A stretch of DNA of 53,582 nt from Ruminococcaceae bacterium UBA3818 (GTDB lineage: Bacteria > Bacillota > Clostridia > Oscillospirales > Ruminococcaceae): assembly GCA_002369315.1 (NCBI GenBank), contig DFDW01000021.1:1-53582 (forward strand). Direction: 5' to 3'. This document shows, in pieces, positions 33,842-43,701 of this stretch. A program made the position numbers and the translations under genes. The notes beneath the pieces were generated by a model, which worked only from the letters and a program-made list of their open reading frames with translations, was not told where the DNA came from and did not search any database. Positions within the stretch are counted from its first letter, which is position 1. Every line of letters starts with the position of its first letter.

Positions 33842-34510
33842 TTAACGATCCCTTTTTAAATCGTATCCCGCACCAAATTTCAATGGACCGAAACGGGATT
33901 CACGCTCTTCCGCTATCGACTCTTCGGCAGCTGCTGCCTCCTCCGGTTTGGAAGCGGTCTCCTCCGATACAGCAGGTGTTTCTTCTGCCGATGCAGTCGA
34001 TACAGCTTCCTGTTCCACAGGCATTTCTTCTTTCTGAACCGAGGAAGCCGGGCTTTCTGCTTTCGTATTTTCCGGCAAAGAACTAATCAGCTCCAAATGA
34101 TTTTTATACAAGGCGAGCAGCTGATTTTTAAACGTTGCTACTTCTTTTTGCAAACGAGAAAGGTTCATTTTTTCACGTTCTGCTCGCATCTGAATACTAT
34201 CAATCACCTTGGCAGACTGTGCATTCGCATCGGCGATAATACCATCTGCCTGCTGCTGCGCATCTTTCACGATCGAAGAACCCAATTTTCGCGCGTCAAG
34301 AATGGCGGCACGCATACTGTCCTCATCCGCACGGTATTCTTCTATTTTTTCCGCCAGCACTTCTAATTTTCGCTCCATCTGAATTTTTTCATTCTGGAGT
34401 TTATCGACGGCTGCCGAAACTTCTTGAAGATAATCGTCCACTTCATCGGTCCGATATCCGAAAGCGGATTTCTCAAATTTTTTCTCTAATATCTCCTGCG
34501 CGTTCAGCAT
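33842..34510 (-). CDS. divIVA: DivIVA domain protein
   Basis: A 222-residue coiled-coil protein that marks curved membrane at septa and poles. The N-terminal DivIVA domain is clear (MLNAQEILEKKFEKSAFGYRTDEVDDYLQEV), followed by a long coiled coil (about 35-150) and an acidic alanine- and glutamate-rich tail that ends in a short basic patch. ATG 34510 is 8 bases after AAGGAG. Last gene of the ylm-type division cluster. Confidence 0.94.
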   Translation of the reverse strand: MLNAQEILEKKFEKSAFGYRTDEVDDYLQEVSAAVDKLQNEKIQMERKLEVLAEKIEEYRADEDSMRAAILDARKLGSSIVKDAQQQADGIIADANAQSAKVIDSIQMRAEREKMNLSRLQKEVATFKNQLLALYKNHLELISSLPENTKAESPASSVQKEEMPVEQEAVSTASAEETPAVSEETASKPEEAAAAEESIAEERESRFGPLKFGAGYDLKRDR

Positions 34511-34522
34511 ATTCCCCACTCC

Positions 34523-35299
34523 TTACTGATAATGTCCCGCCGCAATACGCAGCCGACCTTTTTTGGTAATGCCATCAAAAGAATAAATTACATATTTTCC
34601 ATATCCACGGATGGATAAATGACGCTTTTCTTCCACCATACCAGCTAAATCGGTTCGAATTTGCCCATCAACTTTGACCCATTCCTGCCGGATCAGTTCC
34701 TGGGCTTTCTCTCTGGAAAGGCGGGTCAAAAAAGAAACGACCGCATCCAAACGCTGGCTGTGAACCGTTCCGGATAAAGGTGTGATAACGGGGCGAACCA
34801 ATTCCAGGTTTTTTGCGCCTTCTTCGAAGTGGACGCCCACCTGTCCAACTTTTTTTATTTCGCTCAGAATGGGCGAAACTGCTTGGTTTAAAACGAAAAA
34901 CACCGCAATTCCATTTCCCACCAGGATATCCCCTATCATTTCCCGGGAAATGCGCAGACTCATCAAAGAGCCCAAAAAATCTCTGTGAGAAAGCTTGTCC
35001 TGTTCGCGAAAGCGAGCGGTGATCGGTACGACCGGAAACAAGGATGACGATGATTCTTCCCAATCAATATAGTCCGGAAAAAATCCTGCCACTTTACGCT
35101 CCGCTTCTGGAAACCCGCCAAAAAGCCGCCAGGAAGAAAACTTTTCTGAAAGAGCGGTTGTTTTTAAAATTTCCTGCTGACGGATGTCCAGGAAACCGAT
35201 GAACTTCATTTGATTTTTCAAACGGGCTGCGTTAATCGCATCCCGAAAGCGGGAATACAGGATTTTTTCCTCCCCCGCTAACTGCGATAAAAGTATCAT
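34523..35299 (-). CDS. ylmH: YlmH-type S4 RNA-binding protein
   Basis: A 258-residue protein of the YlmH family. The N-terminal region (FIGFLDIRQQEI, SSLFPVVPITARF) and the central LSHRDFLGSLMSLRISREMIGDILV segment are family landmarks; a C-terminal S4 domain (about 185-230, RLDAVVSFLTRLSREKAQELIRQEWVKVDGQ) binds RNA. Bacillus YlmH acts in ribosome quality control as a peptidyl-tRNA/50S binder. The start follows the sepF stop directly (TAA then ATG). Confidence 0.94.
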   Translation of the reverse strand: MILLSQLAGEEKILYSRFRDAINAARLKNQMKFIGFLDIRQQEILKTTALSEKFSSWRLFGGFPEAERKVAGFFPDYIDWEESSSSLFPVVPITARFREQDKLSHRDFLGSLMSLRISREMIGDILVGNGIAVFFVLNQAVSPILSEIKKVGQVGVHFEEGAKNLELVRPVITPLSGTVHSQRLDAVVSFLTRLSREKAQELIRQEWVKVDGQIRTDLAGMVEEKRHLSIRGYGKYVIYSFDGITKKGRLRIAAGHYQ

Positions 35300-35737
35300 T
35301 TAAAAAAATACACCACTGTTTTCCAGTTCGTCCAACAAATCGCCCATGATATCTACATTGTAAGGCGTAATAATATAAGTGCTGTTTGCAACTCGCTGAA
35401 TCTGTCCGTTATTCGCATAAGCAACGCCGCTGAGAAAGTCAATCAAACGGCGGGAAATATCTTTACTGGTCTGCTCCAGATTTAAAACAACCGTACGCTT
35501 TGCGTTCAAATGATCGGCAATGGAACGTGCGTCGTCAAATCTTTCCGGTTTTACCAGCACTACCGCCAACTGGGTCGTCGCATGGATATTTACAACTTTA
35601 TTTCTTCTGGAACTCTGTTCCGGCACCGCTGTACTATCGCTGGAAGAGCCTTCGCGAGAAAGGAACTCTTCTTCCTCCTCATATTCGTCTTCCTCCGGAT
35701 AATCAAACAGTCTTCTGATACTATCCATTAAACTCAT
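35300..35737 (-). CDS. sepF: Cell division protein SepF
   Basis: A 145-residue FtsZ-binding protein that tethers the Z-ring to the membrane. It has the N-terminal amphipathic helix (SLMDSIRRLFD), an acidic linker and the globular SepF domain (about 55-140, VVLVKPERFDDARSIADHLNAKRTVVLNLE and GVAYANNGQIQRVANSTYIITP). GGAGG precedes the ATG. Sits between yggS and ylmH as in other Firmicutes. Confidence 0.96.
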   Translation of the reverse strand: MSLMDSIRRLFDYPEEDEYEEEEEFLSREGSSSDSTAVPEQSSRRNKVVNIHATTQLAVVLVKPERFDDARSIADHLNAKRTVVLNLEQTSKDISRRLIDFLSGVAYANNGQIQRVANSTYIITPYNVDIMGDLLDELENSGVFF

Positions 35738-35752
35738 GTTGGTTCCTCCCGT

Positions 35753-36468
35753 TTATTTTCGTTTTCCAAATAAGGCTGTGCCAAGACGAATGATATTGGC
35801 CCCGCATGTAATTGCGGTCTCAAAGTCTCCCGACATCCCCATTGATAAAAACTGCACATTACTATTATCCAATTTTTTAGCTTGCATGTCAAGAAACATG
35901 TATCGCATCTTGGAAAAATAATAGATATTTTCTTCTTCCCTTTTGCCGGCCGGAGGAATTGCCATCAGCCCCGACAAACGCAAGTGAGGAGAGGCGGTTA
36001 CAGCGTTCACCAATTCCGGCAGATTTTCCGGCAAAACACCTGATTTTCCCGGTTCCGCCCCAATATTTACCTCCAGAAGAACATCCATTTTTTGCCGATG
36101 GCCCTACAGCGCTTCTCAATTTCTTCCGCTAGGGACAAGCGGTCAACGGATTCTATCATGTCTACTTTATCGACAATGTATTTTACCTTATTGGTCTGCA
36201 ATCCGCCAATAAAATGAACAGAACATTCTTTTGGGGGATAAAGCGGGTATTTTTCCAAAAATTCCTGCACCCTATTTTCCCCCAAAAGGGTCAGGCCGCA
36301 CGCAATTGCCTGGTTGACACGCTGCGCCGGGACTGTTTTTGTCACGGCCATAATGGAAATATCGCTTTCCTTCCGACCGCTTTTTTGTGCTGCCAGCGCA
36401 ACGCGCTGCCGAATATCCCGGATGTTCTCTGCCAAATCAGCATCAGGAATTAACTGATTTTCCCTCAT
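35753..36468 (-). pseudogene. yggS/ylmE PLP homeostasis protein, interrupted by a frameshift
   Basis: Two adjacent frames together make one YggS-type pyridoxal phosphate binding protein. The first (36067-36468) has VTKTVPAQRVNQAIACGLTLLGENRVQE with the PLP lysine and ends early; the second (35753-36088) continues with MDVLLEVNIGAEPGKSGV and ends with FETAITCGANIIRLGTALFG. The break is at a run of six A on the minus strand (plus T run 36088-36093). One more A would restore GKKMDVLLEVN. It could be a real mutation or a base-call error. Neighbours are the usual sepF and division genes. Confidence 0.85.
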
Positions 36469-37660
36469 ATAGCTCGGTTCCTTCCGTTACGATATCATCA
36501 TAAAGCTGGACTAAATCGCTGTTATTGCCATCAATTTTACTGATGAAAAAGCCTACATCATCATAAACGATGTCCACTTTTTTAAATTCCAAAACCTGAT
36601 TTGCCACGACATAAACTCCTTGCAGTCCGTCCTGGAACCGCAGCGCCTTATAGGGAATTTTAAGGCCTTTATAGGTCCCCAGCTCTATCTGGACCGAAGA
36701 ATTTCGCAAACGGGAAATTTCCTGAGACATGTAGTCACAGGAAAAAATAACGGCGATTTTTTCAGAACTGTCATCCTGTATCATCTGCGTAACGGTTCCG
36801 GGAGTCGCGTCAAAAGAAGAAGATCCGAAATAAAGCGAAGCCGTCGTACCAATCGAGAATTTTTTCGCGTCCTCTGCGCTGACCAGAGCAGCATAATACC
36901 AGTTGTAACCCAGAATCACTTTGCCGGAATAGGAGCGGTTTTGCTCATATTGGATTTCTGCCATTTCTTCCAGCTGCGACACTGTTGCATCCAACAATAA
37001 ATCTGTCGTGACCATTTCACAAGCGGTATCACAGTAACTGCTGAAATAGCCATAAGCTGGAGAGAAAAGCTGGTTCACCTGCGTTGACAACTGATTTTGC
37101 AGAGTGGCTTTTTCATTTTCCAGTTGGCTGATTTTATCAGAAAAATCACTCACATTACGAATGGCAATGGCTTTTTTGTTCAAAGCATCCTGTAAATCGT
37201 TACAGACCTGCTGCGCATTTTGTAAATGACCGGAACCGTTAATCGAAATCAAATTGCCGATTTGCTCTTCTATCTCCTCAGATATGGCAGATACATTCGC
37301 CACGCCGGAAGTACTTTTTTGAATTTTACTGAGCCTTTCAATTTCCTCATCGATCTCTTCTATCCGGTGTTTATTCTGAACACTTTGCCAACTGCTGTGC
37401 ACTTCCGCGACCGGTGTACCGGTGATCACACGAACACCATCATCGTAAAAATAGCTGACGATGCCGGACGAAACCCCTTCTACCGGCACTTCATCACGGA
37501 TGGCGATTCCCTTAGCGTATACGGTCTCTTCTATTGTATATTGCTGTACAGACTCTGTTTTGATTGGGGAGTACAGATAGCGAAAAACCTGGTACCCTAC
37601 ATATACCACTAAAAAAAGCGATAAGATGACAGCCAAAATCTTTCCGCTTATATTATTCAT
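36443..37660 (-). CDS. HlyD-like membrane-anchored protein of the division cluster
   Basis: A 405-residue protein with one N-terminal membrane helix (about 8-30), a first lipoyl-like half with the landmark ISGIVSYFYDDG-type strand, a coiled-coil hairpin (about 95-190, DEEIERLSKIQ... and ISQLENEKATLQNQL), and a C-terminal beta domain. It resembles HlyD adaptor proteins but has no exporter gene nearby. It is placed between hfq and yggS. Its 3' end overlaps the yggS start by 26 bases. A role in wall or division is only suggested by position. Confidence 0.75.
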   Translation of the reverse strand: MNNISGKILAVILSLFLVVYVGYQVFRYLYSPIKTESVQQYTIEETVYAKGIAIRDEVPVEGVSSGIVSYFYDDGVRVITGTPVAEVHSSWQSVQNKHRIEEIDEEIERLSKIQKSTSGVANVSAISEEIEEQIGNLISINGSGHLQNAQQVCNDLQDALNKKAIAIRNVSDFSDKISQLENEKATLQNQLSTQVNQLFSPAYGYFSSYCDTACEMVTTDLLLDATVSQLEEMAEIQYEQNRSYSGKVILGYNWYYAALVSAEDAKKFSIGTTASLYFGSSSFDATPGTVTQMIQDDSSEKIAVIFSCDYMSQEISRLRNSSVQIELGTYKGLKIPYKALRFQDGLQGVYVVANQVLEFKKVDIVYDDVGFFISKIDGNNSDLVQLYDDIVTEGTELYEGKSVNS

Positions 37661-37666
37661 ATCTTT

Positions 37667-37918
37667 TTATTGGTCCCCTTCCTCGTCTCGATCGGAAGCG
37701 TCTAATATACTAATGCTCTTAGCCGGGATGATGGTGGAAATCGCATGTTTATAAACCAGATTCTGCTTTCCGTCGGAATCCAGGATGACAACATAGGAAT
37801 CAAAGCCTTTCACCGTTCCCTTAAACTGAAACCCGTTGGTCAGAAAAATCGTCACGGCAATTTTCTCTCTTCTCGCCTGGTTCAGAAAAACATCCTGAAG
37901 ATTCATACTTTTATTCAT
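37667..37918 (-). CDS. hfq: RNA chaperone Hfq
   Basis: An 83-residue Sm-like protein that binds sRNA and mRNA. The Sm1 region (NLQDVFLNQARREKIAVTIFLTNGFQFKGTVKGFDSYVVIL) and the Sm2 motif (YKHAISTI) are complete; a short acidic tail follows. AAAGGA lies 9 bases before ATG 37918. Sits after miaA as in many bacteria (miaA-hfq). Confidence 0.96.
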   Translation of the reverse strand: MNKSMNLQDVFLNQARREKIAVTIFLTNGFQFKGTVKGFDSYVVILDSDGKQNLVYKHAISTIIPAKSISILDASDRDEEGDQ

Positions 37919-37973
37919 GTCTCTCGGTCCTTTCAAATTCTAAAAATCAGATAAAATAAATGGAACCAGAAAA

Positions 37974-38933
37974 TCAAGCAGAAACACCAAGCTGATTTTC
38001 CGCCAGTGCAAGCGCTTGTTTTACAAGACTATTATAGTCTTCATAATCATCAATGTAAAGCCAATTCACTCTTTCATCCCGCCGGAACCAGGTCAGTTGC
38101 CGTTTGGCATACCGCCTTGATTCCTGCTGGACGCGAGCCACCGACTCTTCCAGCGCGCTTTTTCCCTGTAAATAGCCGAAAAATTCTTTATACCCGATCG
38201 CCTGTGCCGCTGTCTGGGAATATCCCATCCGGATCAGCTCTTTGATTTCTTCCAATAAACCGTTCTCCATCATCTTTTCTACCCGACGGTCAATTCTTTG
38301 GTAAAGCAAGTCTCTGTTCCGGTAATTCAGACCGATTATGCAGCACCGGTAAGGAGATTCTTTTTGCCGGGACGCTTTTTGGTGTTCGGACATCGGGATG
38401 CCTGTAAGACGGTATGCTTCGATTCCGCGGATAATCCGCCCGAGATTGTTGGGGTGAAGCTTTTGCGCCAGCTGAGGATCAAACGTATTCAGCAAATCCA
38501 ACAGATATTGATTCCCCTTTTCTGCCGCCGTTTGTTCCAGTTCCTGCCGCAGCGCCGGATCGCTTTTGGTATCGAAAAAAGTAATATTGTCCAGCAGGGA
38601 GCTCACATACAACCCTGTGCCTCCGGCTACAACCGGCAGCTTTTTCCTGGCATGGATCTCTAAAATCGCCTTTTGTGCCAATTCCACATATTCTGCCACG
38701 CTGAAATTCTGATCGGGATTTAAAAATTGAAGAAGATGGTGCGGAATTCCGGCCATCTCTTCTTCAGTAGGAACAGCTGTTCCCACCGACATATAACGGT
38801 AAATTTGTTTGGAGTCCGCCGAGACAATTTCCCCGTTTAAAAGGCGGGCCAATTCCACAGCCAAGGCGCTTTTTCCAGAGGCAGTAGGGCCTACCACTGC
38901 CACCACCGGAATCAGCGGTGCCGGTTCCGACAT
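37974..38933 (-). CDS. miaA: tRNA dimethylallyltransferase
   Basis: Adds the dimethylallyl group to A37 of tRNAs that read UNN codons, the first step toward the ms2i6A made by MiaB, also encoded in this window. The P-loop is GPTASGKSALAVELA (about 14-28), followed by ADSKQIYRYM, the substrate-binding GGTGLYVSSLLDN and the zinc/insertion region. 319 residues. ATG 38933 follows GGGAGG. Its start lies 1 base from the mutL stop. Confidence 0.96.
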   Translation of the reverse strand: MSEPAPLIPVVAVVGPTASGKSALAVELARLLNGEIVSADSKQIYRYMSVGTAVPTEEEMAGIPHHLLQFLNPDQNFSVAEYVELAQKAILEIHARKKLPVVAGGTGLYVSSLLDNITFFDTKSDPALRQELEQTAAEKGNQYLLDLLNTFDPQLAQKLHPNNLGRIIRGIEAYRLTGIPMSEHQKASRQKESPYRCCIIGLNYRNRDLLYQRIDRRVEKMMENGLLEEIKELIRMGYSQTAAQAIGYKEFFGYLQGKSALEESVARVQQESRRYAKRQLTWFRRDERVNWLYIDDYEDYNSLVKQALALAENQLGVSA

Positions 38934-38934
38934 A

Positions 38935-41001
38935 TTAAATCCTCCCAAATTGTTTTTCGATTTCTTTTTTCGTGAGAAATACTGCTACAGGACGACCGTG
39001 AGGACAATGAAACACCGTTCCATCCTCTTGCATCAGCCTCAGAATTTCTTTCAGCTCTTCCGGCGTACTGCGATCTCCTCCTTTCACCGCTGCGCGGCAG
39101 GAGATATTGTGATACAACCAGTCTAGATGTTCCGGTGAAACATCCTGCTTGCCCTGCGACAAATAGCCGCAAATTTCTGAGACAGTCTGCTCGATATGGG
39201 CACTTTCCAGCCACATAGGCGCACTTCTTACCAAAATGGACCCGCCTCCAAAATCCTCCGCCTCAAACCCACATTCCCACAGGATATTCAGGTGTTCCAG
39301 AGCGGCGGAATATTCTTCTTTGGAAAGAAGTACAGATACCGGAGAAAGCAAATTCTGCATAAACTGCTCCGGTTTTCCCTGCTTTAGCCGGTTATATAAA
39401 ATGCGCTCATGGGCTGCATGCTTGTCTACCAGAACCAAACGGTTTTCGCCCTCAAAAAGGATATAGGTGTGAAAAATCTCGCCTATGTAACGCAGATTTT
39501 CATAAGGTTCGGCGACGGAATCAATCGTCTGCTGCTCCAAAGATCCCGCTTCTTCCTTTTCCTCCGGTACCGAGTTGGACACAGACTTTTGGGGAGAAAC
39601 TGCCGGCATCTCATCCAAAGACGTATTCTCTTTTGAGAGGCGCTGCGGCAGCAAATCGTCTTCTACCTCTACGTCCAGTAAACGGCCTTTCGTCCAATGA
39701 TTCGGTGAATAAACCTTTCCTTTTTCCTGCGCTGGGTTTCCATTTTCAGAATGGCTCGGTGATACATCAAAGGAAATCCATTTTGAGGAACCGTCTTCCA
39801 GGGCACTCAAAAGAAAAGAGGAATCCTTTTTCTCCGGCTTTTGAGCACCGGCTGCCTTGAAAGAGGAAGATTCCCCCGCCTTTTTTCCTATGGACTCTGC
39901 CGTTTTTTCGCCAAATATTCTTTGAAATTCTTGTGCGCTCATCCGTTCTTTGACGCTGTCTTTTTTACGGACAGGTGCCACGGATTTTTCGATTTTTCCC
40001 TCTACCGTGACATCCCCGGTGCGCAGTGCGTTTTTGACTGCAAAATACACCAAATCAAAAATCGGCTTTTCATTTTCAAAGCGTACTTCAATTTTCGCAG
40101 GATGGACATTGACATCCACCGACTGCGCAGGAATGCACACGTCCAGTACGCAGGCAGGAAAACGTCCAACCATCACAGCGTGTTTAAATCCTTCCTCCAA
40201 TGCAACTGCACAGGTCCTAGACTTTACATACCGATGATTGACATAAAAATTCTGCATAGACCTGTTTGCCCTGGCTTTATGCGGCTTAGAAACAAATCCT
40301 TTGACCGATATACCGTTCATGGTATAATCCACCGGTAACAATCCCGCTGCAAAGTCGCGCCCAAACACCGCATAAATAGCCGAAAGCTGCTGACCATCCC
40401 CCGGTGTATGCAGCTTTTCCTCTCCATCCCGGATCAGGCGAAAAGAAATATGAGGATAAACCAGCGCGATCTTTTCCACGATTCCTGTTACGGCGTTTGC
40501 TTCTGAACTATCTTTTTTCAAAAATTTCAGACGGGCGGGTGTATTATAGAACAAATCCCGAATAACAAGGGTCGTACCGACCGGACATCCGGCAGGCTCA
40601 CACGAAACCTCTTCAGAGGCGTCAATTACATAGCGAACCCCTTCCACTGCGTCTTCCCGGCGGGAAAGCAATTCCACGCGTGATACTGCCGCAATAGACG
40701 CCAGCGCTTCTCCCCGGAAACCCATGGTAGAGATGGCATCCAAGTCTTCTGCTTTCTGCACCTTGCTGGTCGCATGGCGCAAAAAAGCGTTTTTCACATC
40801 TTCCGGATAAAAACCGCAGCCGTTATCAGTTACCCGCATAAAGGACATGCCGCCCTTTTGGATTTCAATCGTAATGGCAGTTGCGCCAGCGTCGATGGCG
40901 TTTTCCACCAATTCTTTGATGGCGGATGACGGACGTTCCACTACCTCGCCAGCGGCAATCAGCTCAGCAATACTTTTATCCAGCACATGGATGATTCCCA
41001 A
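38935..41001 (-). CDS. mutL: DNA mismatch repair protein MutL
   Basis: A 688-residue GHKL ATPase that links MutS to strand removal. N-terminal ATP motifs ELVENAIDAGA, DNGCGF and GFRGEALASIAAV are complete; a long variable linker (about 340-510) joins a C-terminal dimerisation/endonuclease domain. Two motifs of that domain are present, VDKHAAHERILYN and CPHGRPV. The first differs from the usual DQHAx2Ex4E by lysine for glutamine and asparagine for the last glutamate. TTG start after AGGAGG. Confidence 0.96.
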   Translation of the reverse strand: MGIIHVLDKSIAELIAAGEVVERPSSAIKELVENAIDAGATAITIEIQKGGMSFMRVTDNGCGFYPEDVKNAFLRHATSKVQKAEDLDAISTMGFRGEALASIAAVSRVELLSRREDAVEGVRYVIDASEEVSCEPAGCPVGTTLVIRDLFYNTPARLKFLKKDSSEANAVTGIVEKIALVYPHISFRLIRDGEEKLHTPGDGQQLSAIYAVFGRDFAAGLLPVDYTMNGISVKGFVSKPHKARANRSMQNFYVNHRYVKSRTCAVALEEGFKHAVMVGRFPACVLDVCIPAQSVDVNVHPAKIEVRFENEKPIFDLVYFAVKNALRTGDVTVEGKIEKSVAPVRKKDSVKERMSAQEFQRIFGEKTAESIGKKAGESSSFKAAGAQKPEKKDSSFLLSALEDGSSKWISFDVSPSHSENGNPAQEKGKVYSPNHWTKGRLLDVEVEDDLLPQRLSKENTSLDEMPAVSPQKSVSNSVPEEKEEAGSLEQQTIDSVAEPYENLRYIGEIFHTYILFEGENRLVLVDKHAAHERILYNRLKQGKPEQFMQNLLSPVSVLLSKEEYSAALEHLNILWECGFEAEDFGGGSILVRSAPMWLESAHIEQTVSEICGYLSQGKQDVSPEHLDWLYHNISCRAAVKGGDRSTPEELKEILRLMQEDGTVFHCPHGRPVAVFLTKKEIEKQFGRI

Positions 41002-41020
41002 GTTACGGCCCTCCTTTTTG

Positions 41021-43636
41021 CTATTTCATCATTCCTTTTAACTCAAATAGGATATTCAGCGCTTCAATCGGCGTCAGCGCATTCAAATCCACTCTTGACA
41101 GGCGTTCCCTCAGCGCATCGTCTTTTGGCGAACCAAAAGTCAACTGCGCGGTTTCCTCTGCCGAAGCCTTTTTTCGTTTCTCACTTTTTGGCAAGGAAAT
41201 CAACTCACCGCTTTCCAGTTGAGAAAGAATCTCATGCGCCCGTTCAATCACCGACTCGGGAATCCCCGCCAATTTGGAAACCTCAATGCCGTAGCTATCG
41301 TCTGCACCGCCCGGCACAATCCGCCTTAAAAAGGTGATCTCATCGCCGTGTTTTTTTACCGCGACATTATAGTTTTTTACCGAACTCAGAACCGATTCCA
41401 AATCGGTCAATTCATGATAGTGGGTAGCAAATAACGTTTTTGCTCCCAGGCGGCGTTTATCGGCAATGTATTCAAGCACCGAGCGGGCAATGCTCATCCC
41501 GTCAAAAGTCGAGGTTCCCCGCCCAATCTCATCCAAGATCAGCAGGCTTTTGCTGGTGGCGTTTTTCAGAATGTGCGCCACCTCATTCATCTCCACCATA
41601 AAAGTGGACTGGCCGGATGTCAGATCATCCGATGCGCCGACCCGTGTGAAAATACCGTCCACCACGCCGATAGACGCCGAAGACGCCGGCACAAAAGACC
41701 CCAGCTGGGCCATCAGCACAATCAGCGCGGTCTGTCGCATATAGGTGGATTTTCCTGCCATGTTCGGGCCTGTAATAATCGCGATCTGCCGGTCGCTGCG
41801 GTTTAGGTATGTATCATTGGCCACAAACGGCACGTCGCTTAAAATCTCCTCCACCACAGGATGCCGTCCATCTTGGATTTTAATCTCATCCGAAAGATCG
41901 ACCACCGGTCTGACATAGCGGTTGCTTACCGCCACCGCCGCCAGAGAACAAAATACATCCAGCCGGGCAATCGCATTGGAAGTCTGCTGGGTCCGCACCA
42001 GCTGGTCGGCAACATAACGACGCGTTTCTTCGAACAAAGCCGCTTCCAGACGGAGGATTTTATCCCCCGCTGTCATAATTTTATCTTCCAGTTCTTTTAA
42101 CTCCTGGGTGATATAACGCTCACAGTTAGCCAGCGTTTGTTTGCGGATATAAGTATCCGGTACTTCGTTGATAAAGGATTTCGACACTTCCAGATAATAA
42201 CCGAACACGCGGTTATACCCGATTTTCAAGGTTCGAATCCCGGTTTTTTCTTTCTCCCTGGCCTCAATTTGGGTGATATACTCTTTCGTGTGGCCGACCA
42301 GGTTTCGCAGTTCATCCAATTCGGCATGGTACCCTTCTTTGATCACACCGCCGTCTTTTACCGCAACCGGAGGATCATCGCAAATCGCTTTTTGCAAACG
42401 CTGCGCCACATCTTCAAGCGGGTCGAGGTTTTCGTAAATTTCCCGCAGATACTGGCTCTTTACCGGTTCCATCAGACTGCGAAGGGCGGGAATCTTCTCC
42501 GCTGTGCTTTGCAGCGCTTTCAAATCCCTGGGGGTAGCATTTCCGTAAACAACTTTGGTCATCAGCCGGTCCAAATCAAAAATGCCGCCCAACGAGTAAA
42601 TAATCTCCTGACGGAGAATTCCCTCCCGATACAATTCTTCCACCGCGTTGAGCCTTTTATTGATAATGGTCGGATTGTTCAGCGGCTGCTCAATAAAGCT
42701 TTTGATCATCCTCTTTCCCATTGCAGTGCGTGTCCGATCTAGCACCCACAGGAGCGAACCACGTTTTTCTCCTGTTCGCATGGTTTGGGTCAGCTCCAGG
42801 TTCCGCCGGGCAATCAAGTCCAGATTCATATACTGGTTTTCATGATAGAACTGAATGGATAACAGTCGTTCCAGGCCGGTTTTTTGCGTTTGCGACAAAT
42901 AATAAAGCATAGCGGAAACTGCCATTTGGCAGTACGGTTTATCATCAAGGGAGATCTTTGCAAGGTCCGATACGCCGAAATGCCGCAGGATCACGTTTTC
43001 ACTGTCCTGATATCCCAAATCCTTGTCATCAAGCAGATTCACTGAGCAGTTCAGCTTGTCCTTTACAAAACTGCATGCGCTCTTCTGATTCAGAAAATCT
43101 CCATTGAAAATCAGTTCCGATGGGGAAAATCGAGCCAAATCGTTGATCAGTTTTTCCCCATAGTTCTTTTCGTTTAATTGGGTCGCATGGATTTCTCCGG
43201 TTGAAATATCGGAAAAGCACAGGCCATATCCATCCTGGCGGCAAAATACACTGCCGATATAGTTGTTGGAGCCTTCGTCCAGCATGCTGGTTTCAATAAT
43301 GGTACCTGGGGTGATAACGCGGATGACCTCGCGCTTTACCAATCCTTTGGCCAATGCCGGATCTTCCATCTGCTCGCAGATTGCAACCTTATATCCTTTT
43401 TTGATCAACCGCTGGATATACGCTTCGCAGCTGTGATACGGTATTCCGCACATAGGTGCCCGTTCTTCCTGGCCGCAATCCCGTCCGGTCAAGGTCAATT
43501 CCAGTTCTTTGGATGCCAGCTTTGCATCTTCAAAAAACATTTCGTAAAAGTCTCCCAGACGGAAAAAGAGAATTTGATCCTGATGCTTTTTTTTGATTGC
43601 GAAATACTGCTCCATCATCGGAGATAGCTTTGCCAT
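41021..43636 (-). CDS. mutS: DNA mismatch repair protein MutS
   Basis: An 871-residue mismatch sensor. The mismatch-binding FYE of the N-terminal domain is in RLGDFYEMFFEDA; the connector, lever and clamp domains follow; the ATPase has Walker A GPNMAGKSTYMRQ, the signature region LTSGQSTFMVEM and Walker B LLILDEIGRGTSTFDG. The C-terminal helix-turn-helix and short tail are present. GGGGG precedes the ATG. Read with mutL 19 bases downstream. Confidence 0.97.
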   Translation of the reverse strand: MAKLSPMMEQYFAIKKKHQDQILFFRLGDFYEMFFEDAKLASKELELTLTGRDCGQEERAPMCGIPYHSCEAYIQRLIKKGYKVAICEQMEDPALAKGLVKREVIRVITPGTIIETSMLDEGSNNYIGSVFCRQDGYGLCFSDISTGEIHATQLNEKNYGEKLINDLARFSPSELIFNGDFLNQKSACSFVKDKLNCSVNLLDDKDLGYQDSENVILRHFGVSDLAKISLDDKPYCQMAVSAMLYYLSQTQKTGLERLLSIQFYHENQYMNLDLIARRNLELTQTMRTGEKRGSLLWVLDRTRTAMGKRMIKSFIEQPLNNPTIINKRLNAVEELYREGILRQEIIYSLGGIFDLDRLMTKVVYGNATPRDLKALQSTAEKIPALRSLMEPVKSQYLREIYENLDPLEDVAQRLQKAICDDPPVAVKDGGVIKEGYHAELDELRNLVGHTKEYITQIEAREKEKTGIRTLKIGYNRVFGYYLEVSKSFINEVPDTYIRKQTLANCERYITQELKELEDKIMTAGDKILRLEAALFEETRRYVADQLVRTQQTSNAIARLDVFCSLAAVAVSNRYVRPVVDLSDEIKIQDGRHPVVEEILSDVPFVANDTYLNRSDRQIAIITGPNMAGKSTYMRQTALIVLMAQLGSFVPASSASIGVVDGIFTRVGASDDLTSGQSTFMVEMNEVAHILKNATSKSLLILDEIGRGTSTFDGMSIARSVLEYIADKRRLGAKTLFATHYHELTDLESVLSSVKNYNVAVKKHGDEITFLRRIVPGGADDSYGIEVSKLAGIPESVIERAHEILSQLESGELISLPKSEKRKKASAEETAQLTFGSPKDDALRERLSRVDLNALTPIEALNILFELKGMMK

Positions 43637-43701
43637 CCATGTACCCCCATCTTTTATGTGAGAAGCCGCACCGGGAAACCGGCGCGGCTTAAAGCACGAT
43701 T

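Noticed and set aside
36080..36100. Programmed -1 frameshifting in yggS
   Set aside because: The site reads C-AAA-AAA, not a canonical X-XXY-YYZ heptamer, and I see no strong downstream stem; loss of one A explains it more simply.
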